A stretch of 64,000 nucleotides of DNA from Agapetus fuscipes (taxonomy: Eukaryota > Arthropoda > Insecta > Trichoptera > Glossosomatidae). Position numbers and translations under genes: made by a program. The stretch lies in contig OX637334.1 in NCBI GenBank assembly GCA_951799405.1, forward strand, positions 3,596,001-3,660,000, read 5' to 3'. Positions 1 to 9,852 of the stretch are shown piece by piece. Below the pieces are notes generated by a model. That model was not told where the DNA came from. It made no database searches and saw only the letters and a list, made by a program, of their open reading frames with translations. Numbering within the stretch: the first letter of the stretch is position 1; every line of letters starts with the position of its first letter.

Positions 1-152
1 TTAGAATGCAGTCTTTTTCTGTTTTTTTTTTGTTCTCTTTCTAACTAAGGAAGATTTGTATTAGGCATTATATGTATGTTGAAACTGGTATAGTATATAT
101 TATTTGGTTTAAACTATTTCTTAAACACTCTATCGTAAGACAATGGTTCTAC

Positions 153-414
153 ATTTCGCTCCCCCAATTCTTGTTTACCGTTACGCCAATCTGGTCAAAT
201 ATGACTTTTTCATGCAGTTGTCTTAAGAATCAAATTCTACACAATCTGAGCTAAGAAAAACCGTAAAACTCGATAATGTGAGAGTTCTTTTAAATATTTT
301 TTAAATAAATTTCTTGTTTTTATAAGACACATTGGTCCAGTACACATGCAACCATTGCTCATGTAAAATTTTCTCAATGGCGTATACGGTAAACAAGAAC
401 TAAGGCAGCGATTT
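153..414 (+). mobile_element. MITE family M1, copy A
   Basis: The 254-bp core runs from CGCTCCCCCAATTCTTG to AACAAGAACTAAGGCAGCG, so its two ends are imperfect inverted repeats of about 30 bp. It is flanked by a 4-bp direct repeat ATTT. The same sequence recurs inverted in copy B about 1 kb downstream. There is no coding capacity, so this is a non-autonomous DNA element; the superfamily is not assigned. Confidence 0.8.
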
Positions 415-880
415 GTGTATGTATCATTATAATGAATGAAACCATGAAAATATTATCTTATAAAAAAAATTGTCTTAATATTTAACTTTGACTTAATACT
501 TAACTCTTGTTTTTCTTACTTATCCTTTGTTTTTACATGCCAAGATGTGGTTGCTATTTGTTAACCATTACGATTACTGTGTATTTTTTCTTGTAAAAAT
601 TAGTGTACATTCGTTAGCTGATTACCAATGTTTTAAGTATTTGATTCACATTGAATCTGTTGGCGTTAGTGTGGCATGTTATTGTTTAGACTTTAGAGGA
701 AATGTGATACGCAAGGGATGTGAGGTTTTGGTACGATTATAATAAATACATGTTGTACCCACTACCTTTTATATGGGTTTTTCTTACCTTTGTCCTACTT
801 CCTCTTACTGTTTTATCTTACCATTGTACCAACGTTATTAAACGCCTAACAGTCCCAGTACTAAAAGGCAGAAGGAAACC
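415..880. other. Unassigned AT-rich stretch
   Basis: Lies between M1 copy A and the M2 element. I see no coding frame with protein-like composition and no repeat that recurs in the window. Confidence 0.4.
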
Positions 881-1275
881 TGGGGTGGAAGTCTCGATGA
901 CTTTTGGAAGATCTTACCGTATGTATTGGAAGATAGGATGGAATAAAACATGGCGGCGTATCAACCGCTGATCCATTGTCATTTGTATCTATCAACTATC
1001 AGCTGTTCAGGCACCGCCATGTTTTATTCCGTCCTAAACAGGCACGTATCCAGACTTTTGGTTCGGGGGGGGACAAATATTGAAACAACCATGTGAACTG
1101 TATAAAAATCGCTTTATAAGTATTTTATATTTATATATATGTAAGTATTTTTCTGTTTCCGCTTTCGATTTTGAGATTTTGGGGGGGGATAAATCCCAAC
1201 TATCCCCCTCTCTGTATACGTGCTTGGTCCTAGATACGGTAAAATCTACCGATGGCTGTTGAGACTTCCACCCCA
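881..1275 (+). mobile_element. MITE family M2, long copy
   Basis: Starts TGGGGTGGAAGTCTCGA and ends with the inverted counterpart GAGACTTCCACCCCA. Inside, around 940-1036, a second pair of arms (ATGGAATAAAACATGGCGG and its complement) can form a hairpin. Related copies lie at 56.4 kb and at the right edge of the window. No target duplication is clear. Confidence 0.65.
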
Positions 1276-1331
1276 AGAAGACCAATAATGTGATGAATAG
1301 ACGTGCCGATGCAGATGCAGCCAAGGCAGAC

Positions 1332-1646
1332 ATGTCGCTGCCTTAGTTCTTGTTTATCGTAAACGCCATTGAGAAAATTTTACATGAGCAGTTTGTCGGG
1401 GTTATAGCCGCGGGAGCTAAGAGGGCTGATCTTTCTAGCGTGTTTCGAATGGAACAACGCTGGTTCGATCCCCGCTTGGGTCACTTGACTTTAACTTTGA
1501 CCCTGGTTCAACAGATGTTATTGGGTAATTATTATTTAATAATTCATTAATAATAAACAATAATGAATTATTAAATGATGATATTAATACCTGTTTCTGG
1601 CCAGGCAAAATAGGTTGGTGAATTGCATTCCTCTTCACAAATCTAT

Positions 1647-1681
<35 letters not shown>

Positions 1682-1891
1682 TGAGCAATGTTTGCATGTG
1701 TACTGGGTCAATGTGTCTTATGAAAACAAGAAATTTATTTAAAAAATATTTAAAAGTACTCTCACATTATCGAGATTTACAGTTTTTCTTAGCTCAGATT
1801 GTGTAGAATTTGATTCATAAGACAACTGCATGAAAAAGTCATATTTGACAAGATTGGCGTATACGATAAACAAGAACTGGGGGAGCGATGT
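1332..1891 (-). mobile_element. MITE family M1, copy B, split by SINE-C
   Basis: Inverted relative to copy A, with its own 4-bp flank ATGT on both sides, which indicates a separate insertion and not half of one large palindrome. A SINE-C with its own target duplication interrupts it; removing that SINE restores a match to copy A along its length. Confidence 0.8.
1391..1680 (+). mobile_element. SINE-C, full copy with target duplication
   Basis: A tRNA-like head carries box B GGTTCGATCCC. It is followed by a body containing GGTTCAACAGATG and GGTTGGTGAATTGCATT, and a 27-nt A tail. The 7-bp ATGAGCA on both sides (1384-1390 and 1681-1687) is the target duplication, within M1 copy B. The poly(A) tail implies use of a poly(A)-type LINE machinery. 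Confidence 0.85.
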
Positions 1892-2059
1892 AGCTGGAGA
1901 GCAAAGGCGATGGACATGATATAGAAGAACCCAGAAAAGTAGGTATTAATGAAGAGATTTTTAAATGTTTCGATTTCAATGAATTTTTGTACAGCTTAAT
2001 TTCTTATTTTTCAAACACAAATAAAATCTATGAATATAAGGGATTACTAATTACTGTCA

Positions 2060-2560
2060 TTAGGTATCCTGAGAAAGGCATGGATGGACCAAATTCCTGA
2101 AATAGTGAAGCAAGGGTTGACCGGACCGTAGTCCAGTGACAACACTTAGACTCGTAAATGGAAGGTTGTGGGTTCGAATCCCGGCGGAGCACAAAAAAAT
2201 ACCATTTACTTATGTATATTTTCAAATTTGCTCTTCGCTGCTGGGTTGAAAAATTCATAAACCTTTATCAAAGACCGGTCATCAAAAGGCCCATCCAGCC
2301 TTACAGCAACTGGGTATTGCTTGAGAATTGGCGCTTTCTACGGCAAAGACCAAGCTCGCAGAGGGCTCTTGATGTGTGATACACACAAAAACAGCGCTCA
2401 TCAAATAAAACAGCCTAATTTAAAAGGGGATGCCCAGAGTCCTAATAAAAGAAGAGCTTGTACGAAAAAGGAACTTATGACTGGATGAAATGAAAGAAGT
2501 ATGCAAGAGTGGAAAAAATGGCTGCAGTACATTGGCTGCCAAAGCTTGTTAATTTTTGAT
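2060..2560 (+). pseudogene. RTE-a LINE 3' fragment, interrupted by SINE-A
   Basis: Before the SINE the reading is close to the KAWMDQIPEIVK block of the RTE-a tail; after it comes QSPNKRRACTKK and a decayed MKEVCK block. These are the same consecutive blocks as in the intact tail near 19.4 kb, so this is one fragment split by a later insertion. Stops and frame changes make it non-functional. Confidence 0.75.
2117..2423 (+). mobile_element. SINE-A, ATT-tail type
   Basis: The tRNA-like head has box A TAGTCCAGTG and box B GGTTCGAATCC. The core ends CCAAGCTCG, then the module CAGAGGGCTCTTGATG follows. The flanking AAGGG on both sides fits a target duplication inside the RTE-a fragment. Confidence 0.85.
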
Positions 2561-2619
2561 TTTTATGGTTGGATTGTATTTTATACTTTTTATTTCATCT
2601 ATTGTTTTATTTGTATTAA

Positions 2620-2842
2620 AAACTTACAGGTAGATAATAATGAGGCTGACCTCCCACGCTGTAAAAACTTGCTTCACTTTTGTCAATGCTACCCCGTTTC
2701 AGAAAAAGGCAGTAAGAGTTTCAAAGTGTATGTTCTTTTGAGATTTGGGTTATTTTTTAAGTACCTACGTATGCGGCGTGTGTTAACGCGAACTCAGACG
2801 AATTTGCTGGTGGGCGTGTATCAAATATGAATCTTTCATGCT
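2620..2842 (+). repeat. R1 copy, diverged
   Basis: Recognised by TGAGGCTGACC, a CCCCGTTTCAG block, GCGCGAACT-like sequence (here ACGCGAACT) and GTATCAAATATGAATC. The usual microsatellite end is lost. Confidence 0.75.
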
Positions 2843-4185
2843 TTTGTGAGTTCGATAACAGATTATACCTACATATTCCAAAGCTAGCATACGTGTTTTC
2901 AGCTAGCACTACAGACTTCAGTGAAATCAACAGCTGATTTCCACCGCCATTACTTCTCCATCTGAGTTGTCTGGGAGGTCGTTATCTTTTCTATATCTAT
3001 AACGCTATATATACACCACATCCAGGTCAGGCTTAATCCCACCGGAGGCCCTGGTGCGAGGAGATTCATGGTCCCCATCTAATGCTTTTTTTATGTTTTG
3101 AGAACCAAAACGATCGTGAGAAAGTACTAACTACGGCGATGTATCTGAAGTTCAAAAATTGTGTCTGCCATCTATTGATTAATGGCGAAAGTTTAATTTT
3201 CATTTGAGCTTGTAGGTAGTGTTTCGATTTGCTGTGAAAGTTTATCTGTTTTATTTTACCTGTTGAAGTAGTGAAGTGTAAATAACTTAAGTTACTTTTA
3301 TTTTTTTTGTATTCGTCAAAGTTGACTACAAATTTTGGTTTCTTACACAACGGCCTCAAAGAGGTGTATGTGAAGACACACCCTAAAACTGACGTTTTTT
3401 TTATCGCTTATTCAATTACATTGAAAATAAAAAAGTACCTTAAACAAACTTTTTAGTCATTTTAACTTTCTAATATTAACTTAACGTACTTCTTGCTATT
3501 ATTATTATTATTATTTTTTATCTTCGAACCGATCTTTTATGACTGTTCTTGTAAAAATTTGAACTAAAAACTGTTGTATTTAATCATATAATAAATAAAT
3601 TAATTGCAGTCAATCTTAAGATCATAAAGTTGAAGAAATTCTAGATCATGTATCCGTCTAAAATAATGTTTTTTATTCGTTTCTTAAGTCTTAATATGGG
3701 GCCCTGGTGCTGTCGCACATCTTTTACCGCCCTGAATCCACGCCTGACCACATCTTATCTCTCCTCTACCTATACAGTATACTTATCTCCCAATACCACC
3801 CCCACAAGTAGGTGCCCGTCATCTCCACCAGAAATTGAATATCGAACAGTCCTCCCCCACCCTTTCCCTGTCCCCACTTGCACCCACTTCATCCCTTAGA
3901 GTTCCCGCCATTGCTGTGATGACTTCCGGCCCTGAGCGCTCACTCACACTTACGTAGCTACTCCGTCAGCGCTATTCACAGTCACCACTACACGTAGCAC
4001 ACTCGCTCATCTCTTTATTTTTCAGTACCAGTGAGGCTTTCAGAATTTTATTCCTCATTTTTCATAGATGTTTTGTACAATACAATACAATAGTTAAATT
4101 AAAATGTACAAAATCTAATTTTTTTTTTTTTAGATTTAGATATTTTAGATTTAAATTTTATTGTTTTACTAAGTGATTGTTTGTA
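2843..4185. other. Unassigned region with TTA and C-rich tracts
   Basis: Holds an (ATT)n tract near 3498 and a C/T-rich stretch at about 3700-3900 that gives an 83-residue Pro/Ser/Thr-rich frame with no recognisable domain. I treat that frame as composition, not a gene. No other repeat of the window is evident here. Confidence 0.35.
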
Positions 4186-4385
4186 TTCCTTGACTAATAG
4201 GTTAATATGAGGCTGACCACCCATACTGTACAAAAATGTTTCACGATGCCAATGTCACCCCTGTTTCAGGGAAGGTCGACAAAAGTTACAGGGTTGTACA
4301 CTTATTTGTGTAAGCGCGAACTTATATGCGCCTGCTTGTGGGCATGCATTAAATATGTGCCTTATAATCTATAATCCATAATCTT
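4186..4385 (+). repeat. R1 copy
   Basis: Starts TTCCTTGACTAATAGG, contains CACCCCTGTTTCAGGGAAGG and AGCGCGAACTTATATGCG, and ends in a degenerate ATAATCTATAATCC tail. Confidence 0.8.
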
Positions 4386-4394
4386 ACTTGCAAA

Positions 4395-4548
4395 GTTGCA
4401 ACAACTGACACCGGGATGGCATCGGTAAAAGTGAACCAAGTTTTTACAACATATGGAGTCTGCCTCATACCAACCTTTTAGTCAAGGAACAATGCGTAAA
4501 GCCTTACATGTCAATATATCTTTGCAACTTGGATTAAGGATAGATAGC
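4395..4548. repeat. Two opposed R1 fragments
   Basis: The first part reads on the minus strand (ending CCTCATACCAACC and AGTCAAGGAA). The second, from about 4493, is a short plus-strand 3' end (ATATCTTTGCAACTTGGATTA). Confidence 0.6.
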
Positions 4549-4970
4549 TGCTTCCAGGTGACAAGAGATGAGAGATGTTCCTATAGCTCTTGTTCCAATG
4601 GGTAGATATGTGTGTGTGCGGAGACTTTGTGGTTATACCACACTCCTCATTATGTACGCCAAAAGTTCACGCGGCTCTTGTTCTGCAGACTCATTATTGC
4701 TCACGTATGAGTCATTCAGAATCAAAGACAGCTAGCTAGGATTATTTAAAAAATGCATTACACATATACAAATGAAAAAGAAACGATTTCCTACAATTCT
4801 GTACACTTTTCTCGTTTATAGAAAAAAATCTTGGATTGCCGTGTTTGGTTCTATTAGACTCGTATATGATCTCAACGTGAACTTTATGAATAGACAACAA
4901 ACAATATTGAAAACTAATATAAACCAGGTAACTGCTTTGTTATATTATGCTCTACTATACGAGTATATAA
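4549..4970. other. Unassigned stretch
   Basis: No recurrent repeat recognised. A 74-residue frame on the plus strand has no family resemblance that I can name. Confidence 0.35.
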
Positions 4971-5410
4971 CTAATCTAAGTTGCAGAGATACATAAAACA
5001 TTAAAAATTATATTAAATGCATGCCCATAAGCAGACACGTGTAAGTTCTAATCTAATCTAAGTTGCAAAATAAAAGAAAGTAACATTAGAGATTCACATT
5101 ATACGCATTTTCACAAAACAGACATGTTTAAGTTCGCGCTTAAAGATGCCGTATGTAGTCCTAGAATATAAAAACCCGAATCTCAAATGAACATACACCC
5201 TGCAACTCCTGCCGACCTTCCCTGAAACAGGGGTGACATAAGTTCGCGTTCACAAATGCTGAATGTGTACTTACAAATTTAAATCTAAATCTCAAATGAA
5301 AATAAGCCCTGCAACTTTTGCTGACCTTTCCTGAAACAGGAGTGACATTGGCGAAGTGAACCACATTTTGGTATGGGTGGTCGGCCTCATACCAACCTAT
5401 AAATCAATGA
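4971..5410 (-). repeat. Three head-to-tail R1 fragments
   Basis: Three minus-strand pieces abut: a tail-only piece, a piece of the AGATT-tail subtype from about 5048, and the 5' two-thirds of another subtype from 5239. Each junction falls inside the R1 sequence, at CTAATCTAATC for the second piece. Confidence 0.75.
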
Positions 5411-5526
5411 AAAAATAAATCTTATACCGCTCATACAGTCTTTTTCCTTTTCTATGTAAGATAAAATAATATTGTTTATATTTTATTTAAATGTAGGACT
5501 CAATAAAATAATGAAAATATACAGAT

Positions 5527-5737
5527 TTTTTGTCTATTTTTGTCAATACCATCCCAGTTTCAAGGAAAGGTGGCAGGTGTTGCAAGGTGAACTCGTATGT
5601 CCATGCGCGATTTGGTTTATTTTGTAAGTATACATGCAACATGTGCAAGTGCGCGAACTTATACGTGTCTGTTTGTGGACGTGCATCAAATATAAGTATT
5701 AAATGTCAATACATCTTTGCAGCTTAGATTATAGATT
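5527..5737 (+). repeat. R1 copy, 5'-truncated
   Basis: Begins in the middle of the family at TGTCAATACCATCCCAGTTTC and runs to GCAGCTTAGATTATAGATT. The missing 5' end with an intact tail is the pattern of retroposition. Confidence 0.75.
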
Positions 5738-5882
5738 GCCATTTTTTTACAGCGCCGTTTAGTGGCACTAAGCCTCCCCAAGGGTGATATTATGTGTTCA
5801 AGCTTCTTCTAAGCAAATGGAAACTTCCTGAAACTGCCAACATTGATTTCTGTTCCCAAATCCATGCCAATGCCAACTCCAT

Positions 5883-6312
5883 GTCAACGACGCGACGTTA
5901 CCATGTTGAAAGCACCGGTTCCCATAGATCACCGAAGTTAAGCAACATTGGGCGCGGACAGTACTTGGATGGGTGACCGCTCAGGTACACCGCGTGTCGT
6001 TGGCATCTCGGACCGGTCCGTAGTCCGTAGTGGCAACACTTTGGACTCGTAAATGGAAGGTTGTGGATTCGGATCCCGGCGGAGCACAAAATATACCATT
6101 TATATTTTGAATGTGCTCTTCGCTGAGTTGAAAAATTCATAAACCTTTACCAAAGACCGGTCACTGAAAGGTCTATCCAACCTTACAACAACTGGGTCTT
6201 GCTTGAAAATTGGCGCTTTCTACAGCGACGACCAAGCTCGCAGAGGGCTCTTGAGGTGTGATACACACAAAAACAGCGCTCACCAAATAAATCATCCTAA
6301 TATTATTATTAA
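5883..6312 (+). mobile_element. 5S rRNA-tRNA chimeric SINE (SINE-A, ATT tail)
   Basis: The first 124 bp are a 5S rRNA-like unit. CCGAAGTTAAGCAACATTGG (box A region) and ACTTGGATGGGTGACCGC (box C) are clear, and it ends GTGTCGTTGGCAT. Four bases later the SINE-A tRNA head starts (CCGGTCCGTAGTC, box B here GGATTCGGATCCC). The core, the CAGAGGGCTCTTGAGG module and ATT repeats follow. It therefore carries both type 1 and type 2 pol III internal promoter sequences. Confidence 0.9.
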
Positions 6313-6890
6313 TTGCCCTTGATTGTAATACCGGAAGGTTTATTCAGTCATTACGATAAATATAAATCTGCTTCTTTCACAGGAAAAACCTCTTTTCTCC
6401 TTATAAAAGAATTGACGTTAAAATATGATATTTAAACCATTGGACCGCAAAAATTACAAAACTTTTACGTGATTTTCAACCAACTTTTCACTCGGTAGAG
6501 TTTTAGGGAATCTGTGTATGAAATGTGCTGAAAACTTTCTGTATTTTCCAGCAGAGGTGCTATAATATTAATATTGAATCCCTTACGTAGTAGGATATTA
6601 TATGGTACGGTAAGCATACTATTTTACGTTAAAACTCAATCGTAGCGTTTATAAAATTTGAATGAAAACTCAAGGAGCACGTCTAGTTAGCGTGTAAGTT
6701 TCCACATATTTAGTGGTAATGTTACATACTTGGGTTACAGGTATCCCCTGCTTACCTCCAGCTGACAAAGTTCCCTCTTCGGGAATTATTCCTCATTCAT
6801 GCTTTCAGAAGTCCGTTGAGGTTCACAATGGGACAGTAAACCATGACCAGTAGTTAACTATGTGTGTTTCCGAGTATGTAGGTATTAGAG
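6313..6890. other. Unassigned region
   Basis: Around 6660-6760 it resembles short sequences elsewhere (GTAAGTTTCCACATATTTAG, ACATACTTGGGTTACAGG; compare 62.03-62.12 kb), perhaps a very diverged MITE. Nothing else is recognised. Confidence 0.3.
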
Positions 6891-7114
6891 ATGTCGCAAA
6901 TAGTGATTATAGCGAATATTCTAGTACCGAATAACTCGGCATTATTTATTATTCGACATAAAAAATAATATATTTTGTATTGTTTGTGTATTAACACCGT
7001 GAAAATTCATATTGTTTAATTTATTATTTTTTTGAATGAATTCCAACAAAAGACTGTTTATTTTCACAATAAAATTTATTTAAAAATATTAAAATCTTTA
7101 AAACAAATTACAAA

Positions 7115-7142
7115 CGTTTTCGACCTAGTAGGTCATCATCAG
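7115..7142 (-). ncRNA. Hammerhead-like motif, left arm
   Basis: On the minus strand: CTGATGA, one T, stem GACCT/AGGTC with loop ACT, then GAAA. This is the conserved hammerhead core except for the extra T before stem II. Confidence 0.45.
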
Positions 7143-7264
7143 GTATGATTACAGTAAAAGATTTTTTTAATAAATTGAGTCAGATTTTTTTTTACCTACC
7201 TGACTATAATTTATACCTATTGACTAAATTTATTAAAAAAATCTTTTACTGTACCTAATCATAC

Positions 7265-7292
7265 CTGATGATGACCTACTAGGTCGAAAACG
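7265..7292 (+). ncRNA. Hammerhead-like motif, right arm
   Basis: Identical core to the left-arm motif, reading outward on the plus strand and followed by ACG, which could start a short stem III. Confidence 0.45.
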
Positions 7293-7654
7293 TTTGTAAT
7301 TTGTTTTAAAGATTTTAATCTTTTTAAATAAATTTTATTGTGAAAATAAACAGTGTTTTGTTGGAATTCATTAAAAAAAATAATAAATTAAAAAATTATG
7401 CATTTTAATTTTGATTATTTTTTATTTCTAAATAATAAAATAACGCTTGTTGTAGGATAGTATTGTGTTTGCCATAATTTATTTGCTTGATTTTGTAATT
7501 CCGGGTTTTGACCGTGGTCCATCTTTTTGCTTCTTCTAAACACATTACGAAAGCCTAAAAACATTAATAATTTATTTGTTAGTGCCATTTCACACAGTGA
7601 GATTTTGGTCTGGTTTGTTTATGGATTTATCCCATCTGGTACTGGATCCGAAGA

Positions 7655-7880
7655 TCTAATCTAAGTTGCAAAGATATGTAACATTGGAGATTCACATTAT
7701 ATGCATTTTCACAAGCAGACACGTATAAGTTCGTGCTTAAACATGCCACATGTTGACTTACAATATAAAAACCCAAACCTCAAATGAACATACACCCTCT
7801 AACTCTTGCCGAAATTGGCAAAGTGAACCATTTTCTACAGCATGGGGGGTCAGCCGTATACCAAACTATAAGTCATGGAA
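7655..7880 (-). repeat. R1 copy, AGATT-tail subtype, 5' half partly deleted
   Basis: Starts (minus-strand tail) CTAATCTAAGTTGCAAAG and lacks the CCCTGTTTCAGGG segment, joining AACTCTTGCC directly to GAAATTGGCAAAG. Confidence 0.8.
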
Positions 7881-7904
7881 CATACACAGCGCAACGCAAA
7901 AAAA

Positions 7905-8240
7905 ACGCAAAAAAAACGCAACTAAGCTACACATATAGTGTAACTTCTTGCCGCGTTATCCCCGAAGGGGTCGCATGTGGCGAGTTGAACCTATTTATTT
8001 TTACAGGTAAGGGGGCCGGCCTTACGCCAACCACTTCAGTTGAAGTGGGGGTTTCCCAGCTCCCGAGGGGGCTGGTACTCATTTCTTGTGAAGGCTGAGT
8101 AAACCTTGCCGGTATTTTTATTATGGGGTTTGAAATAAACACCGAAATAGGAAATCATTTCTGACACCCTCCTCGGTGGGATTCGAACACGAGCTCACGG
8201 GGTAGAATGCAAGCACTCTACCAACTGAGCTATCGACCGG
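7905..8240 (-). mobile_element. SINE-B, full copy
   Basis: The minus-strand tRNA head has box A TAGCTCAGTTGG and box B with GTGTTCGAATCCC. The body contains GATTTCCTATTTCGGTG, then AACTGAAGTGGTTGGCG and AGTTACACTATATGTG. The 3' end is TTGCG followed by two TTTTTTTTGCG-like repeats, a T-rich tail unlike the other SINEs here. Confidence 0.9.
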
Positions 8241-8324
8241 ACTAACGACAAAGGACAACGAATTCCATTAAAACTGTTTAAACATAAAAAAAAATACAGA
8301 ATATAAAATTCTAATTAAAAAAAG

Positions 8325-8390
8325 ATGTAGGCAAATCTGCGGAGACGCTGATCACTCCTAGCGGAATGGCAACAGAGTTACAGTTACAGT
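8325..8390 (+). repeat. RTE-a LINE extreme 3' end
   Basis: Only the terminal block is present (CCTAGCGGAATGGCAACAG followed by AGTTACAGTTACAGTT). Confidence 0.7.
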
Positions 8391-8399
8391 TCATCTCAT

Positions 8400-8698
8400 C
8401 AAACAGGGGCATCGAATGCATAACAGGACAACAAGGCATAGGTACTATAATGGCATCTACTCTGATGAATCCTCACTTATACCCCCTCCTCTCGTCACAA
8501 CAAGGGCAACTCGTAGAACGGCTCACATTCAACCATTTGCAGTCGATATCAAAACTGTGAGAACTTGGTGTTTTCACGACTCATTCCTTTGCCAAACTGA
8601 CCGCTTATGGAATGAGTTACCGGTATAGCTGTGTTTCCATCCAAATTTAACCTTACCCATTTCAAATCCAATATCAACCGCCATTTCCTCTCAGTGTC
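8400..8698 (+). pseudogene. LINE 3' coding fragment, L-J family
   Basis: Encodes TWCFHDSFLCQTDRLWNELP, the C-terminal block common in CR1/Jockey-type reverse transcriptases, matching WRFHDSFLCQTARLWNGLP at 31.8 kb. A stop follows immediately (LPV*), and upstream frames are broken. It abuts an RTE-a fragment downstream. Confidence 0.75.
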
Positions 8699-9008
8699 AA
8701 GGTACAAAAGAATGTGATGAGATGGTTTGGGCATGTGGAAAGAATGAATGATGATAGACTGACAAAGTATGTATACAAAGAAATTGTGAAAGGAAAAAGA
8801 GGGAAGTGACGACCGAGAAAAGTATGAAGTGATCAGATTGAGGAGATTGTGAAAGAATGGGATATTCAAAGTGAGCGCAAAAGAAGGAAATGCATGAAAA
8901 AGGTGATGGATATGAATGAATTGAAAGAGGTATGTAAGGATAGAAAAAAATGCTCTGCAGAGGCTCTGGCTACCCCTAGCGGAATAACGACAGAGTTACA
9001 GTTACAGT
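8699..9008 (+). pseudogene. RTE-a LINE 3' fragment
   Basis: Reads VQKNVMRWFGHVERM, then KGKRGK, a stop, RPRKV, another stop, SDQIEEIVKEWDIQSERKRR and MKKVMDMNELKEVCKDRK. It finishes in the TAGCGGAATAACGACAGAG and ACAGTT tail. Two in-frame stops show it is dead. It belongs to the subfamily with KGKRGK in place of DGCRGRG. Confidence 0.8.
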
Positions 9009-9302
9009 CTCAAAACAAAGCAACGCAACACACACCACAGCACTGCGCAGCTAACGGGGTAGTCCACCAACTCGGTAGAATAAATATAAGTGCTGCTAAG
9101 CGTTATTAATCTTACGACAGATGCACATTCAGTTCTGAGGAGTGTTGTGCACTTGCTTCTTGAGAACTCTCACTAACTTCCTGCACTTCATCACTTATAT
9201 ATAAGCTACTGTTGCAGGACAAACGGTGCATGAAATACAGCAACTTAGCCCCAGTATTTTCAACGTTAGGTGATAAAAATTAATTACCAACACGATTGCA
9301 AA

Positions 9303-9500
9303 AATAGATGGGTGTCGTGGTAGAGGAAGACCGAGAAAGGTATGGATGGACCAAATTGCCAAAATTGCGAATGAATGGAATATCCAGAGTCATAATAAAA
9401 AGAGAGCCTGTATGAAGAAGGTTATGACTCTGGAGAAAACAAAATAAGTGAGTAAGGACAGAAAGAAATGGCGGTTGATCTGTGATGTTAGCGGCTAGGG
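9303..9500 (+). pseudogene. RTE-a LINE 3' fragment
   Basis: Close to the 19.4 kb copy: GCRGRGRPRKVWMDQIAKIA, then NEWNIQSHNKKRACMKKVMT, then a stop in the next block and WRLICDVSG*. It is the GCRGRG subfamily and lacks all upstream domains. Confidence 0.75.
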
Positions 9501-9593
9501 GTTTTTAAATAAGAATTTGTTTTCTGTTAGTTTTTGATGTCCATACATATTATAATTTGTTGATTTTAAAAATGTAATTTGTTGTGTAAGTAT

Positions 9594-9852
9594 GTTCCTT
9601 GACTTATAGGTTGGTATGCGGCTGACCACCCATGCTGTAGAAAATGGTTCAATTTGCCAATGTCACCCCTGTTTTCAGGGAAGGTCGGCAAGAGTTGCAG
9701 GGTGTATTTCCATGTGAGATTCGGGTTTTTATATTGTAGGACCACATGCGGCATGTTTCAGCGCGAACTTGTGCATGTCTGTTTGTGAAAGTGCATATAA
9801 TGTGAATCTTTAATGTTACATATATTTGGCAATTTAGATTAGATTAGATTGA
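9594..9852 (+). repeat. R1 copy, AGATT-tail subtype, near full length
   Basis: A good reference copy. It starts TTCCTTGACTTATAGGTTGG, then GCGGCTGACCACCCATGCTG, CACCCCTGTTTTCAGGGAAG, ATATTGTAGGACCACATGCG, TTTAGATTAGATTAGATT. No tRNA- or 5S-like promoter is obvious. Confidence 0.85.

Larger units (their letters stand above)
6981..7395. mobile_element. Palindromic element with paired HHR-like motifs
   Basis: Two arms of about 165-170 bp (about 7014-7177 and 7225-7395) are near-perfect inverted copies around a short unpaired centre. Each arm carries the motif CTGATGA-T-GACCT..AGGTC-GAAA. The left flank TGTATTAACACCGTG matches, inverted, the HHR element at 33.9-34.3 kb, so both belong to one family. 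Penelope-like elements are known for inverted partial copies and hammerhead motifs, but no reverse transcriptase is present here. Confidence 0.7.

Noticed and set aside
3648..3899. 83-residue Pro/Ser/Thr-rich frame
   Set aside because: Reflects a C/T-rich tract. No recognisable motif, and flanking frames are closed.
5883..6006. A genuine 5S rRNA gene
   Set aside because: It is fused to a tRNA-derived SINE in the same way at three loci, with several changes from conserved 5S positions and no T-run terminator behind the 5S part.
8161..8240. tRNA gene on the minus strand (good box A and box B)
   Set aside because: It is the head of SINE-B: the acceptor arms do not pair and the SINE body follows directly. 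The same holds for all other tRNA-like segments seen.
9594..9852. R1 as a Helitron
   Set aside because: The start is not TC, no CTRR with preceding hairpin is visible at the end, and the tails are microsatellites as in retroposons.
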